Source of the DNA: Streptomyces sp. 2131.1
GTDB lineage: Bacteria; Actinomycetota; Actinomycetes; Streptomycetales; Streptomycetaceae
DNA: 64,000 bases
Direction of reading: 5' to 3'
NCBI RefSeq assembly: GCF_900105515.1
Contig: NZ_FNSY01000001.1
Span: 868,001-932,000, forward strand
Numbering within the stretch: the stretch's first letter is position 1; every line of letters starts with the position of its first letter. This document shows, piece by piece, positions 25,620 through 34,250 of this stretch. Made by a program: the position numbers and the translations under genes. Below the pieces are notes generated by a model. That model saw nothing but the letters and a program-made list of their open reading frames with translations. It was not told where the DNA came from and ran no database searches.

Positions 25620-26672
25620 ATGCCTGCCGACGCGCCGCCGCCCGCCCGTCCCGTGACCTTGGAGGACGTCGCCGGAGTGGCCGGGGTGTCACGGGCGACG
25701 GTGTCCCGGGTGATCAACGGGGCGACCACGGTGGACCCGGCGCTGCGGCGGACCGTGGAGGCCGCGGTGGACGCCACCGGCTATGTGCCCAACCGCGCCG
25801 CCCGTTCGCTGGTGACCCGGCGGACCGACTCGATCGCGCTGGTCGTCTCGGAGCGGGAACGGCGCACCGTGCCCGAGCCGTTCGTCGGCCGGATGTTCTC
25901 CGACCCCTACTTCGGGCGGGTGGTCGCCGGCCTCCTGGAGGTGCTGCGCCCGGCGGGCATCCAGCTGGTCCTGATGCTGGCCGACGACCAGGAGTCGCGG
26001 GACCAGTTGCTGGCGTACCTGCGCCACGGGCACGTGGACGGGGTGGTGCTGATCTCGTCGCACGCGGACGACCCGCTGCCCGGGCTGCTGCACGGGACCC
26101 GGCTGCCCGCCGTCCTCGCCGGACAGCCCCGCAGGCCGACGCCGCTCACCTATGTCGAGGCGGACCAGCGGGCCGGGGCGCGGCTGGCCGCCGACCATCT
26201 CGCCGCGCTGGGCCGCCGCCGCGTCGGCACGGTATCGGGCCCGCAGGACATGCCGGCCGGCCAGGCCCGGCTCTCCGGGTTCCTGGACGCGGCTGCGGCG
26301 CACGGCATCCGGGACGTGGTGACCGCCGAGGGCGACTTCACGCATGCCGGGGGTGCGGCGGCGATGCGGCGGCTGCTCGCGGAGCGGCCGGACCTGGACG
26401 CGGTGTTCATCGCGTCGGACCTGATGGCGCTCGGGGCCGTGCCGGTGCTGCTGCGGGCCGGGAAGGAGGTCCCGGACGACGTCGCGCTCGTCGGGTTCGA
26501 CGACAGCAGTGCGGCGCTGGCCTGTGATCCGCCGCTGACGACGGTCCGGCAGCCGGTGGAGGAGATGTCCGCGGAGATGGCCCGGCTGCTGCTCAAGCAG
26601 ATCGGCAAGCCGGTCGACCCGCCGCCGTCGGTGATCTTCCACCCGACGCTCGTACGGCGGCAGTCGGCCTGA
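25620..26672 (+). CDS. LacI family transcriptional regulator
   Basis: A 350-residue LacI/GalR repressor. The helix-turn-helix is TLEDVAGVAGVSRATVSRVI and the hinge helix follows at YVPNRAARSLV. The rest is a sugar-binding-protein-like ligand domain with the usual IASDLMALGAV and DDVALVGFDD segments. It is the nearest LacI gene to the three GAGAGCGCTCTC operators, and the recognition helix SRATVSRVIN is of the common sugar-regulator type. I infer that it controls the DUF1996 gene; there is no copy of the operator in front of its own start. Its stop codon abuts the convergent stop of the next gene (TGATCA). Confidence 0.92.
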   Translation: MPADAPPPARPVTLEDVAGVAGVSRATVSRVINGATTVDPALRRTVEAAVDATGYVPNRAARSLVTRRTDSIALVVSERERRTVPEPFVGRMFSDPYFGRVVAGLLEVLRPAGIQLVLMLADDQESRDQLLAYLRHGHVDGVVLISSHADDPLPGLLHGTRLPAVLAGQPRRPTPLTYVEADQRAGARLAADHLAALGRRRVGTVSGPQDMPAGQARLSGFLDAAAAHGIRDVVTAEGDFTHAGGAAAMRRLLAERPDLDAVFIASDLMALGAVPVLLRAGKEVPDDVALVGFDDSSAALACDPPLTTVRQPVEEMSAEMARLLLKQIGKPVDPPPSVIFHPTLVRRQSA

Positions 26673-28763
26673 TCAGGCGCCGCCGGGCTCCCCGTCCTGC
26701 GGCACCGGCACCTGGGGTCCCGATGCCTCCTGGAGCCAGCGGGCGAGGACGCGGTGGACGGCCTCCGCGCCGACCAGCTCGTCCGGGCGCTTCCCGTCCT
26801 CGTCGGTGACGGCGTCCAGCGGGTCACTCAGGGTGCGCGGCCAGAGCAGGAACGGGCGGGACTGGTCGCCGCCCAGGCCGCCGTGCGAACCGATCTGCTC
26901 CTCGAAGGCGTGCACGGTGCCCGTGGCGGGGTCGTACATGGAGTTGACCATCACGTCCGCGACGTGCGGGAAGGTGTCCGTGCGCCGGATCGCGTCCGCC
27001 GCGCCCGGACCGTACACGGCCAGTGGCCCCTCGCCGTCCGCCAGGTCCGCCACCGGCACCCGCACCCCGTCGCGGGCGAGCACCACGGAGCCGTCCCGTT
27101 CGCCGCGGACGAGCAGGAAGCCGATGCCCGGGTGGTTGGCGAGGGTGGAGAGCAGCGCGGGGTGGCGGTGCTCCAGCTGCTCCAGGGACGCGCGGCCCGC
27201 GATGTCGGGGAAGGAGATCAGGCCGAGGTTGCCGGAGGATAGGACTATCGGGTCGGAGGGGGTCGCGACCTGTTCCTCCTGGCCCTCGGCGACCGGCCGG
27301 TGCAGGGCGATCCGGACCGCGTCGCGCGCCTCGGAGGCGCTGCGGGTGCGCTGCGCGCGCCGGGGCACGGGCAGGCCGCTGCCCGCCCGTACGAGGTCCT
27401 TGAGGGTCAGTCCGTACACGCCGGCGAAGGTGTCCCCCGGGCTCTGGCCGTGGTCGGACAGGAGCACGATCCGGTAGGCGCGGGGGGCCTGCTCGGCGAC
27501 CTTCGCGATCAGGGCGAGCGCCCGGTCGAGGCGGGCGAGCACCTTCTCCGCGTCGCGGCTGCGCGGTCCCGAGTGGTGCGCGACCTCGTCGTACGCGACG
27601 AGGTCGGCGTAGACCGCGGTCCGTCCGGCGAACATGTCGCCGATCACGGCGGCGACCACCACATCGCGTTCGACGACGGTCGCGAAGGCACGGATGAAGG
27701 GGTACAGGCCGCCGCGCTTGATGCGGGGCGTCTCCTTGCGGAGGCGGGAGCGGGTGGACTGGACGATCTCCCGGCACACCTCCGCGACGAAGGAGCCTGC
27801 GGTACGGACGGCGTTGGCGGGGTCGGAGAAGTACGCGAAGTACCCGGCCCGCGACCGGCGGCCCTTGCCGAGCCTGGCGGCCATGGACAGGACGAGCGCG
27901 AGCTGGCCCGCGCCGCCGCTGAAGAGGTTGCCGCGGCTGGCGCCGTCGAAGGTGAGGAGTCCGCCGTCCCGGGTGCGGGTGATGGCCCGGCGCTGGAGCT
28001 CCAGGGCGCTCGCGGGCTTGCTGGAGACCATGACGACACCGGTCTCCTTCTCGTACCAGCGGAAAGCGGGGACGTCGTGGTTGCTGCCGTGCAGGATGCC
28101 GAGCTGGCTGGCGCCGGTCTGGCTGGACCAGTCGGTGCGCCACGGCATGAGCCGGTGTCCGTCGGGCCCGGCCAGCCAGTGGGCGACGGTCGGCATGACG
28201 CCCCCGGCCGCGGCGGCGAGGAGGGCGTCGTGGCCGACCCCGTCGAGCTGGATGAAGACGGTGCCCGGCGGCCCGCCGCGCGCGTCGCCCGTGCCGGTGC
28301 GGCGGCGGCGCCGGTCGGCCAGGCGGGAGAGGCGGCGGCGGTAGGCGTTGTCGTCGCGCACGGCGAGGGCGGTGGACGTGGCGGAGGCGACGGCGGACAT
28401 CACGGCCGCGACGGCGACGGCGGTCTCCGGGGCGGCCGTTCCCCGGCCGTCCGGGATGAGCCACAGCGCGATCAGCAGCAGCGAGCCGTTGAGGAAGAAG
28501 ACGAGTGCGCCGAGGACGAGGGCGGGCACGATCAGCAGCGCCCGGACGAGGACGGGCCAGACCAGTGCGGAGAGCAGCCCGAAGGCGCCCGCGCCCCAGG
28601 CGGCGGTGAAGGCGGTCTTGGTGATGCTGTCGCCGTCGGGCGACTGGAGCCGGAAGTCGGGGAGGATGCCGGCGAGCGCCAGCATGGTGAGCGTCGAGAC
28701 GGCCCAGACCGCGATCACTCGCATCAGGGCGCTGCCGGCTCGCCGCCATCGCCTGTCGCCCAC
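26673..28763 (-). CDS. Holin-like membrane domain fused to alkaline-phosphatase-superfamily domain
   Basis: A 696-residue protein. The N-terminal 135 residues have four membrane segments and resemble the phage-holin-type (PF04020-like) membrane domain. After a basic stretch (RRRLSRLADRRRRR) comes an alkaline-phosphatase fold with all metal-site regions: VFIQLDGVGHD, nucleophile region SSQTGASQLG, LVAYDEVAHHSG, LLSDHGQSPG and IGSHGGLGGDQ. It probably hydrolyses a phosphate ester or diester at the membrane, on an unknown substrate. GTG 28763 follows GAGGTGAAGG. It shares no spacer with the convergent LacI gene. Confidence 0.85.
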   Translation of the reverse strand: MGDRRWRRAGSALMRVIAVWAVSTLTMLALAGILPDFRLQSPDGDSITKTAFTAAWGAGAFGLLSALVWPVLVRALLIVPALVLGALVFFLNGSLLLIALWLIPDGRGTAAPETAVAVAAVMSAVASATSTALAVRDDNAYRRRLSRLADRRRRRTGTGDARGGPPGTVFIQLDGVGHDALLAAAAGGVMPTVAHWLAGPDGHRLMPWRTDWSSQTGASQLGILHGSNHDVPAFRWYEKETGVVMVSSKPASALELQRRAITRTRDGGLLTFDGASRGNLFSGGAGQLALVLSMAARLGKGRRSRAGYFAYFSDPANAVRTAGSFVAEVCREIVQSTRSRLRKETPRIKRGGLYPFIRAFATVVERDVVVAAVIGDMFAGRTAVYADLVAYDEVAHHSGPRSRDAEKVLARLDRALALIAKVAEQAPRAYRIVLLSDHGQSPGDTFAGVYGLTLKDLVRAGSGLPVPRRAQRTRSASEARDAVRIALHRPVAEGQEEQVATPSDPIVLSSGNLGLISFPDIAGRASLEQLEHRHPALLSTLANHPGIGFLLVRGERDGSVVLARDGVRVPVADLADGEGPLAVYGPGAADAIRRTDTFPHVADVMVNSMYDPATGTVHAFEEQIGSHGGLGGDQSRPFLLWPRTLSDPLDAVTDEDGKRPDELVGAEAVHRVLARWLQEASGPQVPVPQDGEPGGA

Positions 28764-28846
28764 GCCGCCTTCACCTCACGTCCGGGCCCTGCCGTTCCGG
28801 GCCCCGCCCCAGCCTTTCACAGCGGGCCGGGCGGTCCCCGGGCCGG

Positions 28847-29251
28847 TCAGCAGCCGTCGTACCCCGCGGTCGGCATGGAGAGCCTGCGGTGCACTCCGGC
28901 CTTGCCGTCGGCGGTGTAGGACGGCTCGTCGAACCCGGCGATCTCCAGGCGTACGCCGCGCCGCTCGCACTCCGCGGTGAACCGCGGCACCGAGGCCAGG
29001 GCGCGGGCGAGGACCCGCTCGCTGGGGGTGACGAACAACTCGACCTCGCCGCTGTCGATGTCGGCCCAGAGCGCGGGGTGGTCGGGGCGCAGCCCGTACA
29101 GGCGCAGCTGCCGGGTGACGACGTAGCCCTGGTCGGCGGCCCAGCGGGCGCACATGGCGTGCTGGCCGCGGGTGTCCACGAGGAACGGATCGCTGTCCAG
29201 TTCCTCCAGCGGCGTCAGGCTGGCGATGGCCGCCACGCGTACGTCCCCCAT
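28847..29251 (-). CDS. Conserved hypothetical protein
   Basis: A 134-residue protein with good codon bias and a clear ribosome site (GAAGG, 4-5 nt before ATG 29251). I recognise no domain. It is soluble, mixed alpha/beta in appearance, with LTPLEELDSDPFLVDTRGQH at the N-terminus and a C-terminal Cys. The phrase CARWAADQGYVVTRQL faintly recalls the N-terminus of serine recombinases, but the catalytic Ser/Arg context is absent. It lies 83 bp upstream of the phosphatase gene on the same strand. Confidence 0.6.
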   Translation of the reverse strand: MGDVRVAAIASLTPLEELDSDPFLVDTRGQHAMCARWAADQGYVVTRQLRLYGLRPDHPALWADIDSGEVELFVTPSERVLARALASVPRFTAECERRGVRLEIAGFDEPSYTADGKAGVHRRLSMPTAGYDGC

Positions 29252-29474
29252 GGCCCTTCTTCCCCGTGCTCGTCGTTCCCCGACCCTATGCGGCCGCACG
29301 CGGGGGCCGAGGGCGCGTTCCGGGGCGGTGAGGGGGCGCACGGGGGCACGGGCCCGGGACCGTGATCCACGGGTGCGCCGGGGTGCTCGGGCGGCCCGGA
29401 CGGGACTGCCCGTAGGCTCGTCGGGGCAGGTGTGGAGGGGTCCGAAGGGCTCGGTGAGCGGAGGAGGCGGTGAC

Positions 29475-30257
29475 GTGCCGGTGGAGATCACCTGGTGGGG
29501 TCATGCCACGTGCACGATCGAGGACTCCGGGGTCCGTTTCCTGACCGATCCGCTCTTCGTACGGCGCTTCGCGCATCTGCGGCGCCGCCGGGGCGCGCTG
29601 CCCGGTCCGGACGCGGCCCTGGCCGATGTGGTCCTGATCTCCCATCTGCACTCCGATCATCTCCATCTGCCGTCGTTGGCGCGCGTCGCCCCGGGGGCCC
29701 GGGTGCTCGTGCCGCGTGGTTCGGTGCGGTCGGTTCCCGGGCTGCGGCTGCTGCGCCGGGCGCGGGGGCTGCGGATCACCGAGGTGGTCGTGGGCGACGA
29801 GGTGCGCGTGGGTGGTGTCCGGGTCCGGGCGGTGCCGGCGCTGCACGACGGCCGGCGGCTGCCGCTGGGGCCGCACCGCTCCCCCGCGCTCGGTTACGTG
29901 GTGGAGGGCGTGGCGCGTACGTACTTCGCCGGGGACACCGGGCTCTTCGACGACATGGCGGGGGCGGTCGGCCCGGTGGACGTGGCGCTGCTGCCGGTCG
30001 GCGGCTGGGGGCCCTATCTGGGCCACGGGCACCTGGACGCGGGGCGGGCGGCGCAGGCGCTGACCCGGCTGCGGCCGCGCGCGGCGGTGCCGGTGCACTA
30101 CGGCACGTACTGGCCGATCGGGATGGACGGGGTACGGCCCCACGAGTTCCACGCGCCGGGCGAGGAGTTCGTGCGGAAGGCTGCGATGGCGGCGCCGGAG
30201 GTCGTGGTGCACCGGCTGGCGCACGGCGAGCGGGTGCGGCCGGGGTGCGCGGAGTGA
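29475..30257 (+). CDS. Metallo-beta-lactamase-fold hydrolase
   Basis: A 260-residue MBL-fold protein of the UlaG/NAPE-PLD-like group. The N-terminus VEITWWGHATC is typical. The metal motif is ISHLHSDHLHLPSL (HxHxDH), with further ligands in YFAGDTGLFD and PVHYGTYWP. GTG 29475 has GAGGAGG 7 nt upstream. The last 4 bp overlap the start of the DedA gene (GTGA), so the two are translationally coupled. The substrate is unknown; a phosphodiester such as a lipid is plausible for this group. Confidence 0.88.
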   Translation: MPVEITWWGHATCTIEDSGVRFLTDPLFVRRFAHLRRRRGALPGPDAALADVVLISHLHSDHLHLPSLARVAPGARVLVPRGSVRSVPGLRLLRRARGLRITEVVVGDEVRVGGVRVRAVPALHDGRRLPLGPHRSPALGYVVEGVARTYFAGDTGLFDDMAGAVGPVDVALLPVGGWGPYLGHGHLDAGRAAQALTRLRPRAAVPVHYGTYWPIGMDGVRPHEFHAPGEEFVRKAAMAAPEVVVHRLAHGERVRPGCAE

Positions 30258-30880
30258 TCGAGTTCCTGCGGGAGACGGCTCAGCTGCCGGCGGAGTCGAC
30301 GCAGCAGGCGGTGGGTTATCCGTCGCTGTTCCTGCTGGTGGCGCTGGGCGCCCTGGTGCCGGTGGTGCCGACGGGCGCGCTGGTGAGTTCGGCGGCCGTG
30401 GTGGCGTTCCACCAGTCGTCGCCGTTCTCCCTGCTGGTGGTGTTCGCGGTGGCGTCGTCGGCGGCGTTCCTCGGGGACATATCCCTGTACTGGCTGGGGC
30501 AGCGGGGGGTGCGGTCGAAGAACGGCTCGCGGTGGCTGCGGACGATCCGGGACCGGGCGGCACCGGAACGCCTTGAGCAGGCGCAGCACAAGCTGGACGA
30601 GCACGGGGCGGCGGTGCTGGTGCTGTCGCGGCTGGTGCCGGCCGGGCGGATCCCGGTGATGCTGGCGTGCCTGCTGGGCCGGATGGAGCTGCGGCGGTTC
30701 GCCCGGGGCGACGTGCCGGCGTGCCTGGCGTGGGCGGCGACGTACCAGCTGATCGGCATCCTGGGCGGTTCGCTGTTCCCGGAGCCGTGGCAGGGGGTGG
30801 TCGCGGCGGTGGGCCTGACGCTGCTGATCAGCGGGGCGCCCGCGGTGTGGCGCCGGACGCGGGCGCGGTGGGCGCGGTGA
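30254..30880 (+). CDS. DedA family membrane protein (SNARE-associated/VTT domain)
   Basis: A 208-residue membrane protein with about five hydrophobic segments. The DedA/VTT signature is visible as LGDISLYWLGQRG and LSRLVPAGRIPVMLACLLGRM, with the conserved Arg-Pro-Arg pattern. DedA proteins help flip undecaprenyl phosphate or phospholipids and keep the proton gradient; which lipid applies here is not known. It is coupled to the preceding metallo-hydrolase. Its stop is 2 bp from the convergent stop of the next gene. Confidence 0.88.
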   Translation: MIEFLRETAQLPAESTQQAVGYPSLFLLVALGALVPVVPTGALVSSAAVVAFHQSSPFSLLVVFAVASSAAFLGDISLYWLGQRGVRSKNGSRWLRTIRDRAAPERLEQAQHKLDEHGAAVLVLSRLVPAGRIPVMLACLLGRMELRRFARGDVPACLAWAATYQLIGILGGSLFPEPWQGVVAAVGLTLLISGAPAVWRRTRARWAR

Positions 30881-30882
30881 CC

Positions 30883-31929
30883 TCAGCCGGCGGGGCTTCC
30901 CAGCACGCGTGAGCCGCCGATGGGCAGGTCCCAGAGCCGGTCGCGGGAGTGCCCGGCGCGCTGCCAGGCGGTACGCAGCCGGGTGAGCGGTTCGTGGACC
31001 GGTTCGGCGGAGAGCAGGAAGGTCGCCCAGTGCATCGGGGCCATGGCGTGGGCGCCGAGGTCCTCGTACGCCTGGACCGCCTCCTCGGGGTCGGTGTGGA
31101 CGTCGCCGAGCCACCAGCGGGGCTCGTACGCGCCGATCGGCAGCAGGGCGAGGTCGATGCCGGGGTGGCGGCGGCCGATCTCGGCGAACCAGTGGCCGTA
31201 TCCGGAGTCGCCGGCGAAGTAGATCCGTCCGCCGTGCCCCGTGCCGCCGGTGTCCTGGATGACCCAGCCGCCCCAGAGCGAGCGGCAGGTGTCGGTCAGG
31301 GTGCGCTTGGACCAGTGGTGGGACGGCACGAAGTCGAAGCGGACGCCGTCCAGCTGTGCCGACTCCCACCAGTCGAGTTCGGTGACGTTGCCGAAGCCTC
31401 GGCGGCGGCACCACTGGCCGAGGCCGGCCGGGACGAACAGCGGGGTGTGCCGGGGCAGTCTGCGCAGGGTGGGGGCGTCGAGGTGGTCGTAGTGGTTGTG
31501 GCTGATGACGACCGCGTCGACGGGCGGCAGGTCCTCCCAGCGGACGCCGACGGGTGTGATCCGGGCCGGGGTGCCGAGGATGCGCCGGGACCAGACGGGG
31601 TCGGCGAGGACGGTGAGGCCGCCGGTGCGGATGATCCAGCTGGCGTGCCCGGCCCAGGTGACGCAGCTCGTGCCGGCGGGGACGGGCGGCAGGGGCTCGG
31701 GGGCGTACGGCAGGCGGTGGATGTGGCGCAGGCCCTCCGCGTTGGGCCGGATGGAGTGCTCGCGGGCCAGTCGGGACATGCCCTTGACGCCGGGGAGCGG
31801 GGCGGTGAGCCGGTCCGCGAAGCTCCGGGGCCAGGTGCGCACCTCGCCGAGCGGTCGCGGTGCGACGACCGCGCCGCAGGACACGGGGGGTGTGTCCCGG
31901 GTGAGGGGGCGCTCGGTCTGGTCCGTCAT
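30883..31929 (-). CDS. Metallo-beta-lactamase-fold hydrolase, NAPE-PLD-like
   Basis: A 348-residue MBL-fold enzyme. SCVTWAGHASWII starts the fold, with metal motif ISHNHYDHLDAPTL (HxHxDH), ligand IYFAGDSGYGHWF and the C-terminal MHWATF segment. The tryptophan-rich pattern is that of the N-acyl-phosphatidylethanolamine phospholipase D-like family, which cleaves phospholipid phosphodiesters. ATG 31929 has GGGAG about 6 nt upstream. It is convergent with the MBL-DedA pair, so two MBL-fold genes flank the DedA gene. Confidence 0.88.
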   Translation of the reverse strand: MTDQTERPLTRDTPPVSCGAVVAPRPLGEVRTWPRSFADRLTAPLPGVKGMSRLAREHSIRPNAEGLRHIHRLPYAPEPLPPVPAGTSCVTWAGHASWIIRTGGLTVLADPVWSRRILGTPARITPVGVRWEDLPPVDAVVISHNHYDHLDAPTLRRLPRHTPLFVPAGLGQWCRRRGFGNVTELDWWESAQLDGVRFDFVPSHHWSKRTLTDTCRSLWGGWVIQDTGGTGHGGRIYFAGDSGYGHWFAEIGRRHPGIDLALLPIGAYEPRWWLGDVHTDPEEAVQAYEDLGAHAMAPMHWATFLLSAEPVHEPLTRLRTAWQRAGHSRDRLWDLPIGGSRVLGSPAG

Positions 31930-31966
31930 CGGGGGCTCCCGTCGTGGGGTGCGCCGACGCGGGGGG

Positions 31967-33217
31967 TCAGCGCGGTTCGTCGAGGGCTGCTCGGAAAATG
32001 CTCAGCGCTGCCGCGATGTGCGGCAATTCGAGGGGGTCCGCGGCGGTGAGGGCCCGCGTCTGCTGCTCGGGCGTGGCGCCGAGGAGGGCGCCGGTGCCCA
32101 GCCGCACCCGGAGCGCGCCGAGTTCGTCGCCGAAGCGGTGTCCGCCGGGGGCGGGGGCGCCGAGCCGCGCGGAGAGGTACTCCTCCAGCTCCAGGGAGTC
32201 GGTGACGCCTCGGGCGGCGAGCCGCGAGCGCAGCGGCCCGAGGTCCGCGTAGAGGTGGCGGCCCGCCTGCGGGGGCCGGGCGACGGCGCCCCAGCCGAGG
32301 ACGGCACGGTGGGCCTCGGTGGCGAGGCGGGCGTGCAGGGTGGCGGCGCGGCGGGCTCGTTCGGTGACGGCGGGCGGTTCGCGCAGCGCGTGGGCCGCGG
32401 CGGCGGCGACCGGGCCGGCGACCGAGGCGCCGAGCGCGGTGAGGACGTCCAGGGTGCGGGCGTGGCGCACGGCGGAGCGCGCGGTGTCCGGGAACCGGGC
32501 GACGGCGACCGGCCAGGCGGCCGGGGTGAGTGCCCCGTACAGGCCGGAGACCACCGTGACGTCGTCCGGGCACATCTCGGCGGGGCTGACCAGGACCGTG
32601 TCGTGGGGCCGGTGCAGGGTGTCGCGCCAGGTCTCGTCGCTGACGATGTGCAGCCCTTCGTCGACGGCGGCCTCGCACGCCTCGCGCAGGAGTTCCGGCG
32701 GGGCGACGGAGGCGGTGGGGTCGTCGGCCACCGAGAGCAGCAGGAGCCGCGGCCGGCCGCCCTCGGCGCGCACTCTGCGTACGGTTTCGAGGAGGGCGTA
32801 CGGGTCGGGCACGCCGCCGCACTCGGCGGGGGTCGGCACCTGGTAGGCGGGCCGGCCGAGGAGCCGGGCCTGTGGGATCCAGGAGGCGGGGCAGGGGCGC
32901 GGCAGCAGGACGTCTCCGCCGTGGGCGGCGATCAGCGCGAGCAGCAGCGGTGCGGTGCCGGGGGCGGCCGCGACGTGTTCGGGGCCGCCGTGCAGTCCGC
33001 GCCGCTCCCAGTAGGCGCGGGCCGCCTCGCGCAGGTCGGCCGATCCGCCGGCGGGTTCGGGGGCGGATCGGCCCGCGGCGGCGGCGAGTACGTCGGCCAG
33101 CTCCGGCAGCACGGGCAGTCCCGGCCAGGGGGCGGGAGGGCCGTACCGTACAGGCCCGCGGTCCTCCCGGACCGTGTCCGTGCCGCGCTCGTGACGCCCG
33201 GTCCGCTCCCGGCCCAT
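31967..33217 (-). CDS. Aminotransferase class I/II-like protein lacking the PLP lysine
   Basis: A 416-residue protein with the fold-type I aminotransferase pattern: glycine loop region APGTAPLLLALI, DDPTASVAP in place of NPTG, the pyridine-binding Asp194 in IVSDETWRD, and a C-terminal LRVRLGTG carboxylate-binding Arg. Where the Schiff-base lysine should be (SxSKxYG) it reads VVSGLYGAL, so the lysine is replaced by Gly225. It is probably not a normal transaminase and may be a regulator, a PLP-independent protein or a pseudoenzyme. ATG 33217 has GGAGG 6 nt upstream and the frame is intact over its whole length. Confidence 0.8.
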   Translation of the reverse strand: MGRERTGRHERGTDTVREDRGPVRYGPPAPWPGLPVLPELADVLAAAAGRSAPEPAGGSADLREAARAYWERRGLHGGPEHVAAAPGTAPLLLALIAAHGGDVLLPRPCPASWIPQARLLGRPAYQVPTPAECGGVPDPYALLETVRRVRAEGGRPRLLLLSVADDPTASVAPPELLREACEAAVDEGLHIVSDETWRDTLHRPHDTVLVSPAEMCPDDVTVVSGLYGALTPAAWPVAVARFPDTARSAVRHARTLDVLTALGASVAGPVAAAAAHALREPPAVTERARRAATLHARLATEAHRAVLGWGAVARPPQAGRHLYADLGPLRSRLAARGVTDSLELEEYLSARLGAPAPGGHRFGDELGALRVRLGTGALLGATPEQQTRALTAADPLELPHIAAALSIFRAALDEPR

Positions 33218-33363
33218 CGGGCCTCCTTCGCCGCCGATCCGACCCGCCGTTCGCCCTCCGGACCTTTATACGAGGGAACGGGGCTGGGCGCCTGCCCTGC
33301 GGCGGGTCGGGCCCCCGCCGAGCACGGCCTGTTCCCGTACGGCGGTCTCGACGGGTGTGTGGT

Positions 33364-34137
33364 TCACGCTCCGCTCCGGTCGTGTCCGAGGCGGGCCGAC
33401 AGCTCGTCGGCGCCTTGGACGGCGAGGGCGGCGAGTTCTCGCTCGCGCTCCTGGTTCCAGCGGATCATCGGGACGGAGACCGAGAGCGCGGCGACGACCC
33501 GCCCCGTCCGGTCGCGCACGGGTGCGGCGACGCAGCTGACGCCCGGGTCGGACTCCTGGTGCTCCGCGGCGACGCCGTGCTCCCGTACGGCGTCGAGCGC
33601 GGCCCGCAGTTCCTGCTCGCCGGTGAGGGTGTGCGGGGTGAGGGCGGTCAGTTCCAGGCCGTCGAGGCGGGCGTCGAGCTCGGGGGCGGGCAGCGAGGCG
33701 AGCAGCATCTTGCCGGCGGACGTGCAGTGGGCGGGCAGCCGGTGCCCGGCCGACGACACCGTGCGGACTGCGTGGGTGGAGTCGGCCTGGGCGACGCAGA
33801 CGGCGTGGGTGCCGTCGAGGATCGCCACGTGCACGCTCTCTCCGCAGTCCGCGGCGATGCGCCGGGCGACCTGCCGGCCCTCGGCGGCGAGGTCGAGCTG
33901 TTCCGCGTACCGGCTGCCGAGCTGGTAGGTCCGCACGCCCAGCCGGTAGCGCCCGGGGCGCTCGGGGTCGGTGACCAGGTAGGACCGTGCGGCGAGCGTG
34001 GTGAGCAGCTCGTGGACGGTGGTACGGGGCAGCTGGAGCTTGCGGGTGACCTCGGGCGCGGAGAGCGTGCCGTCGCCCTGGAGGAAGAGTTCGAGGACGT
34101 CGAACGCCCTGGTCACCGCCGGCACGAGTCGCCCCAT
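33364..34137 (-). CDS. IclR family transcriptional regulator
   Basis: A 257-residue IclR regulator. Residues 5-70 form the winged helix (AFDVLELFLQGDGTLSAPEV, PRTTVHELLTTLA). The effector domain carries SAGHRLPAHCTSAGKMLLAS and ESDPGVSCVAAPVRDRTG, both classic IclR segments. AAGGGG lies about 11 nt before ATG 34137. It is divergent from the PAP2/lipid-kinase fusion gene and upstream of the aminotransferase-like gene on the same strand; either could be a target. Confidence 0.93.
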   Translation of the reverse strand: MGRLVPAVTRAFDVLELFLQGDGTLSAPEVTRKLQLPRTTVHELLTTLAARSYLVTDPERPGRYRLGVRTYQLGSRYAEQLDLAAEGRQVARRIAADCGESVHVAILDGTHAVCVAQADSTHAVRTVSSAGHRLPAHCTSAGKMLLASLPAPELDARLDGLELTALTPHTLTGEQELRAALDAVREHGVAAEHQESDPGVSCVAAPVRDRTGRVVAALSVSVPMIRWNQERERELAALAVQGADELSARLGHDRSGA

Positions 34138-34250
34138 GGCCCCGCATTCCCCCTTGTTCGGTGTCCGGCCGGCGACCGGTGTGACGAACCTCAGGCTACC
34201 TTCGGCGTGGCTGCTGGTTCGGGGCGGTGATGCGGGGTATCCGCTGTCGC

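Noticed and set aside
28847..29251. The 134-residue protein as a serine recombinase fragment
   Set aside because: Only a faint N-terminal resemblance; the catalytic Ser and Arg motifs are absent and there are no mobile-element ends nearby.
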